Notes: generated by a model not told the origin, from the sequence alone. Shown: positions 1-9,760, counted from the stretch's first letter. The stretch is DNA of 37,315 bases from Verrucomicrobiota bacterium (GCA_026398235.1 JAPLTE010000052.1:1-37315), one strand, 5' to 3'. Made by a program: numbers and translations.

Positions 1-1
1 G

Positions 2-1555
2 GAGCGACTGCGCCTGGCGCAGCAAGTGGCCCGCATCGGCACCTTCGAGTGGGACATTGCAACGGACAAAAACCACTGGGCACCGGAACTGGAGGCACTC
101 TATGGCCTGCCCAAAGGCAGTTTCAAGGGAACCTTGGGGGATTGGTTGGAAAGGATTCATCCCGAGGACCGGGAGGAGGCAAAACGTCGAATGCAAGAGG
201 CGCTGGAAAAGGGGGGCTTCGAGTGGGAATGGCGGGTGGTCTGGCCTGACGCAAGCGTGCATTGGCTGGCGGGAAGAGGCCAGGTGTTTCGGGACGCAGC
301 GGGTCGGCCTATGCGGATGCTCGGCATTAACATCGACATCACCGACCGCAAAAGAATGGAACAGGAATTCCAGCGGGCCACGGAGAATGCCTTGGCGGCC
401 AATGCCGCAAAGGACCGTTTTCTTGCGATCCTCTCCCACGAGCTGCGCACGCCCCTGACCCCTGTTCTCATGACGATCAGCGCCCGGGAAGCCGACACGG
501 AGTTAAAGGCGGAGCTCCGCGAGGAACTGGCCATGGTTCGGCGCAATCTGGAACTGGAAGCTCGCTTGATCGACGATCTTCTGGACCTTAATCGCATTGC
601 GCGAGGCAAAATCGCCTTGCGCCTCCAACCCACAGACCTTCACAACACCCTGCGCAATGTGATGGCAATCTGCCGGGAAGAAATGGAGGCGAAAGGGCTA
701 TCCGTGCACCTGGATCTGGCAGCCCCTCAACACAACGTCAACGGCGATAGCGGCCGACTGCAACAGGTGTTCTGGAATTTGCTGAAAAACTCCACCAAGT
801 TCACCCCCACCGGCGGCTCGGTGACGGTGCGCACTTCCAATCCCCGCCCCGGCACTGTGCGCACGGAAGTGGCCGATACCGGGATGGGCATCCCTCCCGA
901 AGTGATTCCCACCCTTTTTGTGCCTTTTGAGCAGGGAGAAACCCGCGCTGCGGGCCACCTCGGGGGGTTGGGGCTGGGCCTCGCGATTTGCAAAGCGGTG
1001 GTGGATAGGCACGGCGGCAGCATCTGGGTGGAAAGCGAAGGCGAAGGCAAGGGGGCCATCTTTTTTGTCGAACTGCCTTTTACGAGGGTGCCAGTCCCGT
1101 TGGAACCCGGCGTTCCAGAACAGCAAACGGCACAATGGAATCCGAGAATCAACGGTCGCAACATGCGGATTCTTTTGGTGGAGGATAATGAGGACACCAT
1201 GCGCATCCTGAGTCGTTTGCTGGAACGGGCGGGCTGCGAAATCACCCCTGCGCGCACTCTGCGCGCCGCTCTGGAAAAAGCCCGTGCACTGCGGGAGAGA
1301 GGGGAACATTTTGACCTGCTCATCAGCGACTTGGGCCTGCCCGATGGGGATGGCAGGGATCTGATGCGCGCGTTGCGCGACCGGGATGGGTTGCCCGGCA
1401 TTGCCATCAGCGGCTACGGCATGGAGACGGATTTGGAAAAGAGCCGGGCTGCAGGATTTTCCGAGCACCTCATCAAACCGGTCCAAATCAAAGAACTCCA
1501 AGCCGCCATTTCCCGCCTGCGCAGCCGCTTGCAGGATCAGGCACCGCCGAAATAG
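2..1555 (+). CDS. Hybrid sensor histidine kinase (PAS-HisKA-HATPase-REC), 5' end outside window
   Basis: This is a signalling kinase that would autophosphorylate on His and pass phosphate to its own receiver. The open frame runs to the left edge, and its first eight codons (ERLRLAQQ) read smoothly into a PAS_3 domain (about residues 9-115). I therefore treat the GTG at 26 as internal and the gene as truncated by the window. After PAS come HisKA with motif ILSHELRTPL (His at 437-439), an N-box with FWNLLKNSTKF, the G1 box DTGMGIP and the G2 box GGLGLGLAI. A C-terminal receiver follows, beginning ILLVEDNEDT, with acceptor Asp in LLISDLGLPDG (Asp at 1328-1330) and the conserved Lys in LIKPVQ. 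No membrane segment is visible in the part present. There is no DNA-binding output domain, so the partner is unknown. Confidence 0.93.
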   Translation, partial: ERLRLAQQVARIGTFEWDIATDKNHWAPELEALYGLPKGSFKGTLGDWLERIHPEDREEAKRRMQEALEKGGFEWEWRVVWPDASVHWLAGRGQVFRDAAGRPMRMLGINIDITDRKRMEQEFQRATENALAANAAKDRFLAILSHELRTPLTPVLMTISAREADTELKAELREELAMVRRNLELEARLIDDLLDLNRIARGKIALRLQPTDLHNTLRNVMAICREEMEAKGLSVHLDLAAPQHNVNGDSGRLQQVFWNLLKNSTKFTPTGGSVTVRTSNPRPGTVRTEVADTGMGIPPEVIPTLFVPFEQGETRAAGHLGGLGLGLAICKAVVDRHGGSIWVESEGEGKGAIFFVELPFTRVPVPLEPGVPEQQTAQWNPRINGRNMRILLVEDNEDTMRILSRLLERAGCEITPARTLRAALEKARALRERGEHFDLLISDLGLPDGDGRDLMRALRDRDGLPGIAISGYGMETDLEKSRAAGFSEHLIKPVQIKELQAAISRLRSRLQDQAPPK

Positions 1556-1587
1556 AAGAGACGCGACCGGCGCGCGGGCGGTGTGCG

Positions 1588-2148
1588 ATGGGATTGAAAT
1601 CACCCGGTGCGATGAAAAAAATGAATCCTCCCGAAGAAAGATCGGAGATGCTTCGCTTGGTGGAACGCAACATTTCGGCCCTTGTGGAGCGCAGCCGTGA
1701 ATCCGAGTTGAAGAGGTCGCGCGAGCAGCGGCTGGCGGACTTCATCACCCACTTTGCCGGGAGCATGCGGTTTGTATACATCCATCTCTTGATTTACGGA
1801 CTGTGGATCTTTGTGAATCTGGGCTGGATTCCCGGTCCGAAGTTTGACCCCACCTTTGTCGTCCTGGCGATGGTCGCTTCGGTGGAGGCGATTTTTTTGT
1901 CCACCTTCATCCTGATCTCGCAAAACCGCATGAGCCAGCTTGCGGAAAGACGGGCCGAACTGGACCTGCAAATCAGTTTGCTGGCGGAACACGAGATCAC
2001 CCGGTTGCTGACTCTTGTAGCGGATATTGCCACCCGGATGCATGTGGATATTGCCGAGAGGGCGGAGGTTGAGGAGCTCAAGAAGGACATTCAGCCCAGG
2101 GAAATTTTGGATGAAATTGAAAGGCGGCATCCGGATTCGGAGTTATAA
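1588..2148 (+). CDS. DUF1003 family membrane protein
   Basis: This is an inner-membrane protein of 186 residues with unknown biochemical role. A charged N-terminal region (about residues 1-55) precedes two hydrophobic segments separated by a short loop: FVYIHLLIYGLWIFVNLGWI and VVLAMVASVEAIFLSTFILI. A charged, probably coiled-coil tail rich in Glu, Leu and Arg follows. This layout and the motif SQNRMSQLAERRAELDLQI are typical of DUF1003. The start is uncertain: ATG at 1588, 1612 and 1621 are all in frame and none has a strong ribosome binding site. It begins 32 bases after the kinase gene and could be co-transcribed with it. Confidence 0.85.
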   Translation: MGLKSPGAMKKMNPPEERSEMLRLVERNISALVERSRESELKRSREQRLADFITHFAGSMRFVYIHLLIYGLWIFVNLGWIPGPKFDPTFVVLAMVASVEAIFLSTFILISQNRMSQLAERRAELDLQISLLAEHEITRLLTLVADIATRMHVDIAERAEVEELKKDIQPREILDEIERRHPDSEL

Positions 2149-2238
2149 AATGGGCGATCTTTCTTAGTAACATTCCTGCCTCTGCTATGAGGGGAATGGC
2201 CTACACGCGCTCGGCGCTGTCGCAACGTATTACACGGC

Positions 2239-3354
2239 ATGGTTAAGAAAGTCCTGATCACAGGAGGCGCGGGTTTTGTGGGTTCGCATTTGGCGGACGA
2301 GCTGCTGACACACGGCTATGAAGTGCGTGTTCTGGATAACTTGATCCCACAGGTGCATCCCCACGGGGAACGGCCGGATTATCTGCATCCAGACGCTGAA
2401 CTGGTCATCGGCGATATCCGGGATGCAGAAACAGTCGGGCGCGCGCTGGAAGGGGTCGGTGCCGTCTTCCATCTGGCCGCCGCGGTGGGGGTCGGCCAAA
2501 GCATGTATCAAATCGCACATTACACGAACGTAAATTGCAGCGGGACTGCGGTTTTGCTCGAGGCCCTCGTCAAGAGCAGGGTGGAGCGACTGGTGGTGGC
2601 TTCGAGCATGAGTATTTATGGAGAGGGCTCTTACTGCTCTTCTGAAGGGGTTTTGGTGGAAGGAGGCGAACGCTCTCTGGCGCAGCTCGCATCGCGCGAT
2701 TGGGAAATACGGGGCAAAGACGCCCAGCCCCTCCAACCGGCCCCGACACCGGAGACCAAGACTCCAAGGATCCCCTCGGTTTATGCCATCTCCAAATACC
2801 AGCAGGAACGGCTTTGTCTCACGACCGGCCGCGCCTATGGCATTTCCACAGTGGCGCTTCGGTTTTTCAATATATACGGCACTCGCCAGGCGCTTTCCAA
2901 CCCCTACACCGGCGTGCTCGCCAATTTTGCTTCGCGCCTGCTCAATGGCCATCGGCCGCTCGTCATGGAAGACGGGCGGCAGCGGCGCGATTTCGTCAAC
3001 GTCCGCGATATCGTGCGCGCGTGCCGGCTTGCTTTGGAAACCCCAGCCGCCGACGGGCGCGCTTTGAATGTCGGCAGTGGATCCAGCCATTCCGTGCTGG
3101 AAATTGCGAAAACCATGGCGCGAATTCTCGGGAGGACCGGGATCGAACCGGAAATCACCGGGGATTACCGGAAAGGAGATATCCGCAACTGCTTTGCCGA
3201 TATTTCCCTGGCGCGATCCGTCCTCGGGTATGAGCCGCAAATCGGCCTGGATCAAGGCTTGAGGGAACTGGCCGGATGGCTCCAGGGACAGTCAGCCACC
3301 GATTGCGTCGCACGCGCCCGGGAGGAGCTCATTGTGCGGGGTTTGACCATATGA
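2239..3354 (+). CDS. NAD-dependent epimerase/dehydratase (extended SDR, dTDP-rhamnose-4-epimerase-like)
   Basis: This is a predicted cytosolic nucleotide-sugar epimerase, the first gene of the glycoconjugate cluster. It has the extended-SDR Rossmann motif GGAGFVGSHLADEL at the N-terminus, the DIRD acid after beta-3, HLAAAVGV, a catalytic Ser in ASSMSIYGEG and the YxxxK pair in YAISKYQQE. A typical C-terminal sugar-binding part includes RRDFVNVRDIV. Its 371 residues exceed UDP-glucose epimerase size because of an insert around residues 140-175, as in dTDP-L-rhamnose 4-epimerase-like enzymes. The substrate cannot be read from sequence. There is no clear Shine-Dalgarno before ATG 2239. The last four bases overlap the next gene (ATGA). 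Confidence 0.9.
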   Translation: MVKKVLITGGAGFVGSHLADELLTHGYEVRVLDNLIPQVHPHGERPDYLHPDAELVIGDIRDAETVGRALEGVGAVFHLAAAVGVGQSMYQIAHYTNVNCSGTAVLLEALVKSRVERLVVASSMSIYGEGSYCSSEGVLVEGGERSLAQLASRDWEIRGKDAQPLQPAPTPETKTPRIPSVYAISKYQQERLCLTTGRAYGISTVALRFFNIYGTRQALSNPYTGVLANFASRLLNGHRPLVMEDGRQRRDFVNVRDIVRACRLALETPAADGRALNVGSGSSHSVLEIAKTMARILGRTGIEPEITGDYRKGDIRNCFADISLARSVLGYEPQIGLDQGLRELAGWLQGQSATDCVARAREELIVRGLTI

Positions 3355-4373
3355 AACCCATTCTGATCACCGGAGGAGCTGGATTCATCGGGACCAATCT
3401 CGCCGCTCGACTGCTTTCATCGGGGCAGTCCGTGGTCCTCTATGACAATGTCTCGCGTTGCGGGGTGGAGAAAAATCTGCACTGGCTGCGGGCTCATTTT
3501 CAGGATGCGCTCACGATTTTGACTGCGGACACCCGGGACCGGGAGGCATTTGGCCATGCGGTTTGCGACGCCTCGGCGGTATTTCATTTTGCCGCGCAGG
3601 TCGCCGTGACGACAAGCCTGTCCTCCCCGGAATTGGATTTTGACGTGAATGTGCGCGGCACCCTCCATTTGCTTGAGACGCTGCGCGCGATGCGCAATCC
3701 GCCGCCGCTGGTTTTCACCTCCACCAATAAAGTGTATGGGAGTCTTCCCGGGGTGGAGTTGGGGCTTCACGGGCGGCGCTACGAACCGGTGGACCCAGGC
3801 ATCCGGGCAGGAGGGGTGGGCGAGGAGCAAGGGCTGGAATTCTATAGTCCCTACGGCTGCTCAAAGGGATCCGCCGATCAATACATCCTGGATTACGCCC
3901 GCAGTTTTGGAATCCCCGCCGTGGTGTTTCGGATGAGTTGCATTTACGGGCCGCACCAGCACGGAAATGAGGACCAGGGATGGCTGGCACATTTTCTCCT
4001 CCGCGCGCTGCGTAAAGAGCCGATCACCATTTACGGAGACGGCAGGCAGGTGCGTGATATCCTCTTCATCGACGATCTCGTGGAGGCTCTCTTGATCGCG
4101 AAGGAGAACGCTTCGAGGCTTTCTGGAGCGGCGTTCAACATGGGCGGCGGCCCTCAAAATTCCATCAGTTTGCTGGAACTGATCGACTTGATCGCGAAGA
4201 TGCACGGCGAACTGCCCCCCCTCGAATTCGCCGACTGGCGCATCGGCGATCAGCGCTATTACGTCAGCGACTGCTCCAAATTCCAGAAAGCCACGGGATG
4301 GGCTCCCACGGTCTGTGCCCCTGAGGGCCTACAGCGGCTGTACGACTGGCTCAAAGAATCGCTCCCTTCCTGA
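3351..4373 (+). CDS. NAD-dependent epimerase (CDP-paratose 2-epimerase-like SDR)
   Basis: This is a second extended SDR, 340 residues, likely acting on a nucleotide sugar. It has GGAGFIGTNLAARLL, FHFAAQVAVT, an active-site STNKVYG and a YGCSKGSADQYI stretch carrying the Tyr and Lys. The stretch YDNVSRCGVEKNLHWL near residue 30-45 resembles CDP-paratose/tyvelose 2-epimerases, whose insert before the catalytic Tyr is also seen here. I chose the ATG at 3351 because it overlaps the previous stop in an ATGA and is followed directly by the dinucleotide fold. An upstream in-frame ATG at 3276 would put 25 extra residues before the fold and a long overlap. The exact substrate is not determinable. Confidence 0.9.
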   Translation: MKPILITGGAGFIGTNLAARLLSSGQSVVLYDNVSRCGVEKNLHWLRAHFQDALTILTADTRDREAFGHAVCDASAVFHFAAQVAVTTSLSSPELDFDVNVRGTLHLLETLRAMRNPPPLVFTSTNKVYGSLPGVELGLHGRRYEPVDPGIRAGGVGEEQGLEFYSPYGCSKGSADQYILDYARSFGIPAVVFRMSCIYGPHQHGNEDQGWLAHFLLRALRKEPITIYGDGRQVRDILFIDDLVEALLIAKENASRLSGAAFNMGGGPQNSISLLELIDLIAKMHGELPPLEFADWRIGDQRYYVSDCSKFQKATGWAPTVCAPEGLQRLYDWLKESLPS

Positions 4374-4376
4374 ACC

Positions 4377-5375
4377 ATGAACACACCGCTCCCTCAAACC
4401 CCAAAACGGAATGGAAAAATGTTCGCGGCGGCGCTCGTCGCGCCGGGGCACATCGAAATGCAGTGCATCCCGATTCCTGAACCTGGCCCGGATCAAGTGC
4501 GGGTACGGCTGGAGGGATGCGGGGTTTGCGCCTCAAACCTTCCGGTATGGGAGGGCAAACCGTGGTTTCGCTATCCCATGCGGCCCGGCGCACCCGGCCA
4601 TGAAGGGTGGGGTCGAGTCGACACGGTCGGCGAGGGCGTCCAGGATTTGGTGCCGGGGGATCGAGTCGCCCTTCTTTCCTCCCACGCTTATGCACAATAC
4701 GATGTCGCCGCGGCCGCAGCGGTGCTGAAGCTTCCCGCGGCCTTTGACAATGCCCCTTTTCCCGGCGAACCGCTCGGGTGCGCGATGAATATTTTTCGGC
4801 GTTGCGGCATCAGCGCCGGAAACACGGTGGCGATTGTGGGAATTGGGTTTCTCGGCGCTTTGCTCACGCGCCTTGCCACGCTTGCCGGAGCCCGTGTGAT
4901 TGCGATTTCCAGGCGTCCTTTCGCGCTGGAAATTGCCGCACAAATGGGAGCCTGGAAAACCTGCCTGATGGGAGACGAAACCGCACTGCGTGAACAGGTG
5001 CAAACAGCCACCAATGGGAAGCTCTGCGAAGTGGTGATCGAGGCGACCGGCAAGCAGCGCCCGCTGGATTGGGCCGCAGAACTCACGGCGGAACGGGGTC
5101 GGCTCGTGATCGCGGGCTATCACCAGGATGGCCCCCGCCAGGTGAATCTGCAGCTCTGGAATTGGCGCGGTCTCGATGTGGTCAACGCCCATGAGCGCGA
5201 TCCCGCAGTGTATATGGAGGGGATGCGCCTTGCGGTGGAGGCTGTGCAAAGCGGCAAACTGAATCCCTCGTCGCTTTACACCAGCATCTTTCCGCTGGGT
5301 CAGTTGAACGAGGCGCTACGCTGCACCGCCGAACGCCCTCCCGGGTTCATGAAAGCATTGATCACTCTCCATTGA
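4377..5375 (+). CDS. Zinc-type medium-chain dehydrogenase (MDR family)
   Basis: This is a predicted NAD(P)-dependent alcohol/polyol dehydrogenase of 332 residues. The catalytic-zinc Cys is in GCGVCASN, and the His-Glu pair is in APGHEGWG. The nucleotide fold is VAIVGIGFLGALLTRLA. The four-Cys structural-zinc loop usual in this superfamily is absent: the chain goes directly from VPGDRVALLSSHAYAQYDV to the linker before the cofactor domain. This lies among sugar epimerases and glycosyltransferases, so oxidation of a sugar or cyclitol hydroxyl is a reasonable inference. It starts 3 bases after the previous stop and overlaps the next start by one base (TGATG). Confidence 0.87.
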   Translation: MNTPLPQTPKRNGKMFAAALVAPGHIEMQCIPIPEPGPDQVRVRLEGCGVCASNLPVWEGKPWFRYPMRPGAPGHEGWGRVDTVGEGVQDLVPGDRVALLSSHAYAQYDVAAAAAVLKLPAAFDNAPFPGEPLGCAMNIFRRCGISAGNTVAIVGIGFLGALLTRLATLAGARVIAISRRPFALEIAAQMGAWKTCLMGDETALREQVQTATNGKLCEVVIEATGKQRPLDWAAELTAERGRLVIAGYHQDGPRQVNLQLWNWRGLDVVNAHERDPAVYMEGMRLAVEAVQSGKLNPSSLYTSIFPLGQLNEALRCTAERPPGFMKALITLH

Positions 5376-6490
5376 TGAGCACCGTGGCCCCCGTTCCCAA
5401 ACGCATTTTGATGACCGCTGACACCGTGGGCGGCGTCTGGTCTTATGCTTTGGAGTTGGCGGCGGCGTTGCAGCCTTACGGGACGGAAATCGCGCTGGTG
5501 ACGATGGGGGCACCGCTCGCGCGCGATCAGAGGCGCGACCTCAAGCGCCTCAATCATATCGAGGTGTTTGAAACCGGTTATCGCCTCGAATGGATGGACG
5601 ACCCCTGGCATGACGTGGATGCCGCGGGCGAGCAGCTTTTGGAAATCGAAAGAACCCTCACGCCGGACGTTGTGCATCTGAACGGGTATGCTCACGGGGC
5701 ACTGCCGTGGCGAACGCCCGTTTTGATGGTTGCCCACTCCTGTGTCGTGTCGTGGTGGCAGGCGGTGCATCACCTGGCGCCGCCCTCGAAATATGACGAA
5801 TACAAACGACGGGTTGTGGCTGGATTGCGAGGCGCCGAATGCGTGGTGGCAATCACCGGCGCGATGCTCGCGAGCTTGAAGGAGAACTATGGCTTTTCAG
5901 GACGCTCAAGGGTGATCTCCAATGGCAGCCAAGCACGCAGCCTCTCTGCCGGAGGGAAAGAACCGTTTATTTTGGGAGCGGGTCGGGTCTGGGATGAGGC
6001 CAAGAATTTTTCGCTGCTCGACGCGGTGGCGCCCCGTTTGAAATGGCCGGTGTATGTCGCAGGCGATTGCCGTCACCCCAACGGTTCCCCGAAGAATTTT
6101 GTGAACCTGAATCTCCTTGGACCGCTCCCCTCCCACACGCTTGCCGGGCAGATGAGCCGGGCCTCGATTTACGCTCTCCCCGCACGGTACGAGCCGTTCG
6201 GGCTTTCCATTCTCGAAGCCGCGTTGTGCGGATGCGCGCTGGTTCTCGGAGACATTCCCAGTTTGAGGGAATTGTGGAACCACTCCGCCGTCTTTATTTC
6301 TCCAGAGGACGCGCAAGGCCTGGAAAAAGCTTTGTTGGAATTGATCGCATCGCCAGAGCAACTCCAGGCAATGGGGTGCCGCGCCCGGCAACGTGCGCTT
6401 GGATACTCCGCAACCGCGATGGCCGGAGCTTATCTTGAGACGTATGCGGAGCTGATCTCCTCCAGCGCACGCAAGGAGGTGGCGCAATGA
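5375..6490 (+). CDS. Glycosyltransferase family 4 (GT-B)
   Basis: This is a predicted cytosolic, retaining GT-B glycosyltransferase of 371 residues using a nucleotide-sugar donor. The N-terminal acceptor domain contains ADTVGGVWSYALELAAAL, a GG-loop typical of GT4. The C-terminal donor domain has GAGRVWDEAKNF and the EX7E signature in EPFGLSILEAALCGCALV. I start it at ATG 5375, which shares its A with the preceding TGA. A TTG three bases upstream is less likely. No acceptor specificity can be inferred. It is one of two GT4 enzymes in this operon, the other being at 15267. Confidence 0.92.
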   Translation: MSTVAPVPKRILMTADTVGGVWSYALELAAALQPYGTEIALVTMGAPLARDQRRDLKRLNHIEVFETGYRLEWMDDPWHDVDAAGEQLLEIERTLTPDVVHLNGYAHGALPWRTPVLMVAHSCVVSWWQAVHHLAPPSKYDEYKRRVVAGLRGAECVVAITGAMLASLKENYGFSGRSRVISNGSQARSLSAGGKEPFILGAGRVWDEAKNFSLLDAVAPRLKWPVYVAGDCRHPNGSPKNFVNLNLLGPLPSHTLAGQMSRASIYALPARYEPFGLSILEAALCGCALVLGDIPSLRELWNHSAVFISPEDAQGLEKALLELIASPEQLQAMGCRARQRALGYSATAMAGAYLETYAELISSSARKEVAQ

Positions 6491-7566
6491 AAGTGATGAT
6501 CTTCTGCCATTCGCTGATTTCCGATTGGAATCACGGCAACGCGCACTTTCTTCGCGGCATTGCAACGGAACTCCTCCAGCTCGGCCATGAATTGCAAATC
6601 TATGAGCCGGCAAATTCCTGGAGCTACACACACATGGTCGATGAGCATGGAACGGAGCCGGTCGCGGCCTTTCACCAAAGCTATCCCCTGCTTTCGAGCA
6701 CTCGGTATGAGCGCCTCGACTTTGCTTCCGCATTGAAGGGAGCCGATCTCATCCTCGTGCATGAATGGAATGACGCCGAATTGGTTCGGGCTATTGGCGA
6801 ACATCGGCCCCCCCATTGCGCCTTGCTTTTTCACGACACCCATCACCGGTCCGCCACCTGCCCGCAAACCATGGGCGCGTTGGATCTTTCGGGCTACGAC
6901 GGCGTGCTGGCCTATGGCGGGGTGATCCGCGATCTTTATCTTCAACACGGCTGGACGGATCGCGCCTGGACCTGGCATGAGGCTGCCGATACCGCGCATT
7001 TCACCCCGCTTCCCCCGCACGGCGCGCCGGGCGATCTCGTCTGGATCGGCAACTGGGGGGATGAGGAGCGCACTGCCGAACTGGAAGAGTTTTTCATCCG
7101 CCCGGTCGAGCAACTCGGCTTGCATGCGGCAGCGTATGGCGTGCGCTATCCGCAAGCGGCACAAACCCGGTTAGCCCAAGCCGGAATCGAGTACCGGGGC
7201 TGGCTGCCCAACTTCAGAGTTCCGGAAATTTTTGCGCAATTCAAGGCGACTCTTCACATCCCGCGCCGACCCTACGCGACGCTGTTGCCCGGAATTCCGA
7301 CCATTCGTCCGTTCGAGGCACTGGCTTGCGCAATACCGCTCGTGTGCGCACCCTGGAGCGACTCGGAGGGGATGTTCACGCCGGGGAAAGATTTTCTCAT
7401 GGCGCGTGATGGAAGCGAAATGGCGGCTCACCTCTCCATGCTTTTCAACAACCCGGGCGAGGCGCGCGCGCTGGCGGAACACGGCCTTAGAACCATCCGC
7501 GAGCGACATACGTGCCGACACCGCGTCGAGGAGCTTTTGAAAATTCACCGGGAGATCACGAAATAA
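6487..7566 (+). CDS. CgeB-like glycosyltransferase (copy 1)
   Basis: This is a 359-residue GT-B type protein related to the CgeB/spore-maturation family of glycosyltransferases. The N-terminus (MKVMIFCHSLISDWNHGNAHFLRGIA) has the SxxSxWxxGxAxxxRG pattern shared with the three related genes downstream. The C-terminal donor-binding part has IRPFEALACAIPLVCAPW and ends in the usual helical tail (RERHTCRHRVEELL). It is the most divergent of the four copies: it uses HEAADTAHF where others have YNGLD or CCVDPE. It overlaps its upstream neighbour by four bases and lies 2 bases before the next gene. Confidence 0.85.
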   Translation: MKVMIFCHSLISDWNHGNAHFLRGIATELLQLGHELQIYEPANSWSYTHMVDEHGTEPVAAFHQSYPLLSSTRYERLDFASALKGADLILVHEWNDAELVRAIGEHRPPHCALLFHDTHHRSATCPQTMGALDLSGYDGVLAYGGVIRDLYLQHGWTDRAWTWHEAADTAHFTPLPPHGAPGDLVWIGNWGDEERTAELEEFFIRPVEQLGLHAAAYGVRYPQAAQTRLAQAGIEYRGWLPNFRVPEIFAQFKATLHIPRRPYATLLPGIPTIRPFEALACAIPLVCAPWSDSEGMFTPGKDFLMARDGSEMAAHLSMLFNNPGEARALAEHGLRTIRERHTCRHRVEELLKIHREITK

Positions 7567-7568
7567 TT

Positions 7569-8645
7569 ATGGGTGAAGGACTCCGCATTGCCTTCTTTGG
7601 ATCAAGCCTGTTGTCGGCGTATTGGAACGGCGCAGCGACTTATTACCGCGGCATCATTCGCGCCCTGTACCAGCGCGGACACCGGGTCACCTTTTACGAG
7701 CCGGATGCTTACGATCGCCAGAAACACCGCGATATTGCAGAACCGCCATGGGCAAAAGTCGTTGTCTATCCCAACACGCGCGAAGCGGCGCTGCGGGAAA
7801 TGGAGGGCGCTCGCAAAGCGGACATCCTTGTGAAAGCCAGCGGTGTCGGGGTTTTTGATGAACTCCTGGAATCGGCCGCGCTGGATCAGAGAACAGCGTC
7901 CAATGCCATTGTGTTCTGGGATGTCGATGCCCCCGCGACTTTGGACCGGATGAAGCAAGATGCGAGCGACCCGTTCCGTGAGAAAGTTCCTCAATATGAT
8001 TTGATACTAACTTATGGGGGAGGCGCCCCGGTGCGCAGCGCCTACCAACAGTTCGGAGCGCGCGAGTGTGTGCCGATTTACAACGGGCTGGACGAGACGA
8101 CGCATTTTCGCGTGGACCGGGAGGCGCAATTGGAAAGCACGCTTGCGTTTTTGGGCAACCGGCTTCCAGACAGGGAAACGCGCGTGGACGAGTTCTTTTT
8201 TCGAACCGCCGAAACTCTGCCGGAAAAAGATTTCCTGCTCGGGGGCAATGGTTGGGAAGGCAAGCCGATGCCCCGCAATGTGCGCTCTCTGGGGCACCTC
8301 CCAACGGCCCGGCACAACGCATTTAATTCCTCCCCGTTGGCGGTGCTCAATATCAGCCGGGCCAGCATGGCGCAGTATGGATTCTCCCCGGCCACCCGCG
8401 TGTTTGAAGCGGCAGGCGCGGGCTCGTGCATGATCTCGGATCAATGGGAGGGCATCGGCCAGTTCTTCGAGCCGGGCAGGGAAATCCTCGTGGCTTGCGA
8501 TGCCGCCGCAGTGGCAAATCATCTCACGGCATTGTCCCCGGAGCGAGCCCGCCAGATCGGAGGCTCTGCCCGCAAGCGGGTGCTCGCAGAGCATACCTAT
8601 GCACATCGCGTTTTGGAATTGGAACGCTTGCTCACCGGTCTATGA
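7569..8645 (+). CDS. CgeB-like glycosyltransferase (copy 2)
   Basis: This is a second CgeB-type glycosyltransferase, 358 residues from ATG 7569. Landmarks are FFGSSLLSAYWNGAATYYRG at the N-terminus, FWDVDAPATLDRM, LTYGGGAPV, the donor-site stretch RVFEAAGAGSCMISDQWEGI with FFEPGREILV, and the tail VLAEHTYAHRVLELERLL. The DVDAPxT and LxxTGG-type stretches recur in copies 3 and 4, so the three probably arose by duplication. An upstream in-frame start at 7512 would overlap the previous gene by 55 bases and is unlikely. It ends in an ATGA overlap with copy 3. Confidence 0.87.
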   Translation: MGEGLRIAFFGSSLLSAYWNGAATYYRGIIRALYQRGHRVTFYEPDAYDRQKHRDIAEPPWAKVVVYPNTREAALREMEGARKADILVKASGVGVFDELLESAALDQRTASNAIVFWDVDAPATLDRMKQDASDPFREKVPQYDLILTYGGGAPVRSAYQQFGARECVPIYNGLDETTHFRVDREAQLESTLAFLGNRLPDRETRVDEFFFRTAETLPEKDFLLGGNGWEGKPMPRNVRSLGHLPTARHNAFNSSPLAVLNISRASMAQYGFSPATRVFEAAGAGSCMISDQWEGIGQFFEPGREILVACDAAAVANHLTALSPERARQIGGSARKRVLAEHTYAHRVLELERLLTGL

Positions 8646-9760
8646 AACTGCGCATCGCCATTCTCGGGCTTTCGATCACCTCTTCGTGGGGCAATGGGCA
8701 CGCGACGGTCTATCGGGGGTTGACGCGGGCATTGGCAAAGCGAGGCCATGACGTGCTTTTTCTGGAACGCGACAAGCCGTGGTATGCGGCTCATCGCGAC
8801 AGGAGCGCGCACTCCGGGGGGCAAGTCTGCCTCTACCGCAGCCTAGACGATCTCAAAGAGCGCTTTGCTGAAGCGATCCGGACGGCTGACTGCGTCATCG
8901 TGGGATCTTATGTTCCAGAGGGGGCCGAGGTGGGCGAATGGGTCACCAGAACCGCCACGGGAATGAGCGCCTTTTATGATATCGACACGCCTATTACACA
9001 GACCCTGGTTGGCGCTGGCAAATGCGAATACCTCTCGGCGCGGCTGATTTCTCGCTACTCGATCTACTTGTCGTTCACCGGGGGGCCCGTCCTACAGGAA
9101 ATCGAGCGCACCTATGGCTCTCCCCTGGTGAAGGCATTCTACTGCTGTGTGGACCCGGAGCGGTACTACCCAGAGACCGGTGCCCAAAAGCAGTTCGACC
9201 TTGGATACATCGGCACGTATAGCCCCGACCGACAACGCACCCTGGAGCGCCTCTTGCTGGCTACGGCGCGCATGAAACCTGCCGGCAATTTCACTGTTGC
9301 AGGCCCGATGTATCCCGCCGCGGTCCGCTGGCCGGCCAACGTTCGCAAAACCGAACACGTGCCGCCCTCGGAACACCGGGCCTTTTACAATGCGCAACGC
9401 TTTACCCTAAACATCACGCGCGAAGATATGTTGCGGTGGGGGTATTCGCCGAGCGTACGGCTTTTTGAAGCCGCTGCGTGCGGCATCCCCATCATCACCG
9501 ATCAATGGCCGGGGCTGACCACATTTTTCCAACCCGATAAGGAGATCCTCACCGCGCATTCCGCCAAGGAAGTGCTCGATTATCTGGAGGGAATCAATAC
9601 TCAAGAAGCGCAAGCGATTGCGGAACGCGCCCGGCAGCGCATTTTGAGCGAGCATACGGCGGCGCATCGCGCTGTGGAATTGGAAGCACTCATTTTGACT
9701 CTCGGGAACTCTTCCCGGGGAGAACACACACCAGAAAGGGACTCCTCCTATGGAAACTGA
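8642..9760 (+). CDS. CgeB-like glycosyltransferase (copy 3)
   Basis: This is a third CgeB-type glycosyltransferase, 372 residues from ATG 8642 (ATGA overlap with the preceding stop). Key stretches are [72 protein letters not shown] and [19 protein letters not shown]. It is clearly the closest relative of copy 4 at 10870, sharing these blocks in the same order. The C-terminus carries a short extra tail of about 20 residues after LEALILTLG. This tail overlaps the start of the inositol-phosphate synthase gene by 11 bases. Confidence 0.88.
   Translation: MKLRIAILGLSITSSWGNGHATVYRGLTRALAKRGHDVLFLERDKPWYAAHRDRSAHSGGQVCLYRSLDDLKERFAEAIRTADCVIVGSYVPEGAEVGEWVTRTATGMSAFYDIDTPITQTLVGAGKCEYLSARLISRYSIYLSFTGGPVLQEIERTYGSPLVKAFYCCVDPERYYPETGAQKQFDLGYIGTYSPDRQRTLERLLLATARMKPAGNFTVAGPMYPAAVRWPANVRKTEHVPPSEHRAFYNAQRFTLNITREDMLRWGYSPSVRLFEAAACGIPIITDQWPGLTTFFQPDKEILTAHSAKEVLDYLEGINTQEAQAIAERARQRILSEHTAAHRAVELEALILTLGNSSRGEHTPERDSSYGN

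Noticed and set aside
2230-3255. Open frame of 341 codons on the - strand opposite the first epimerase
   Set aside because: The + strand carries complete SDR motifs in order. The antisense translation shows no recognisable domain.
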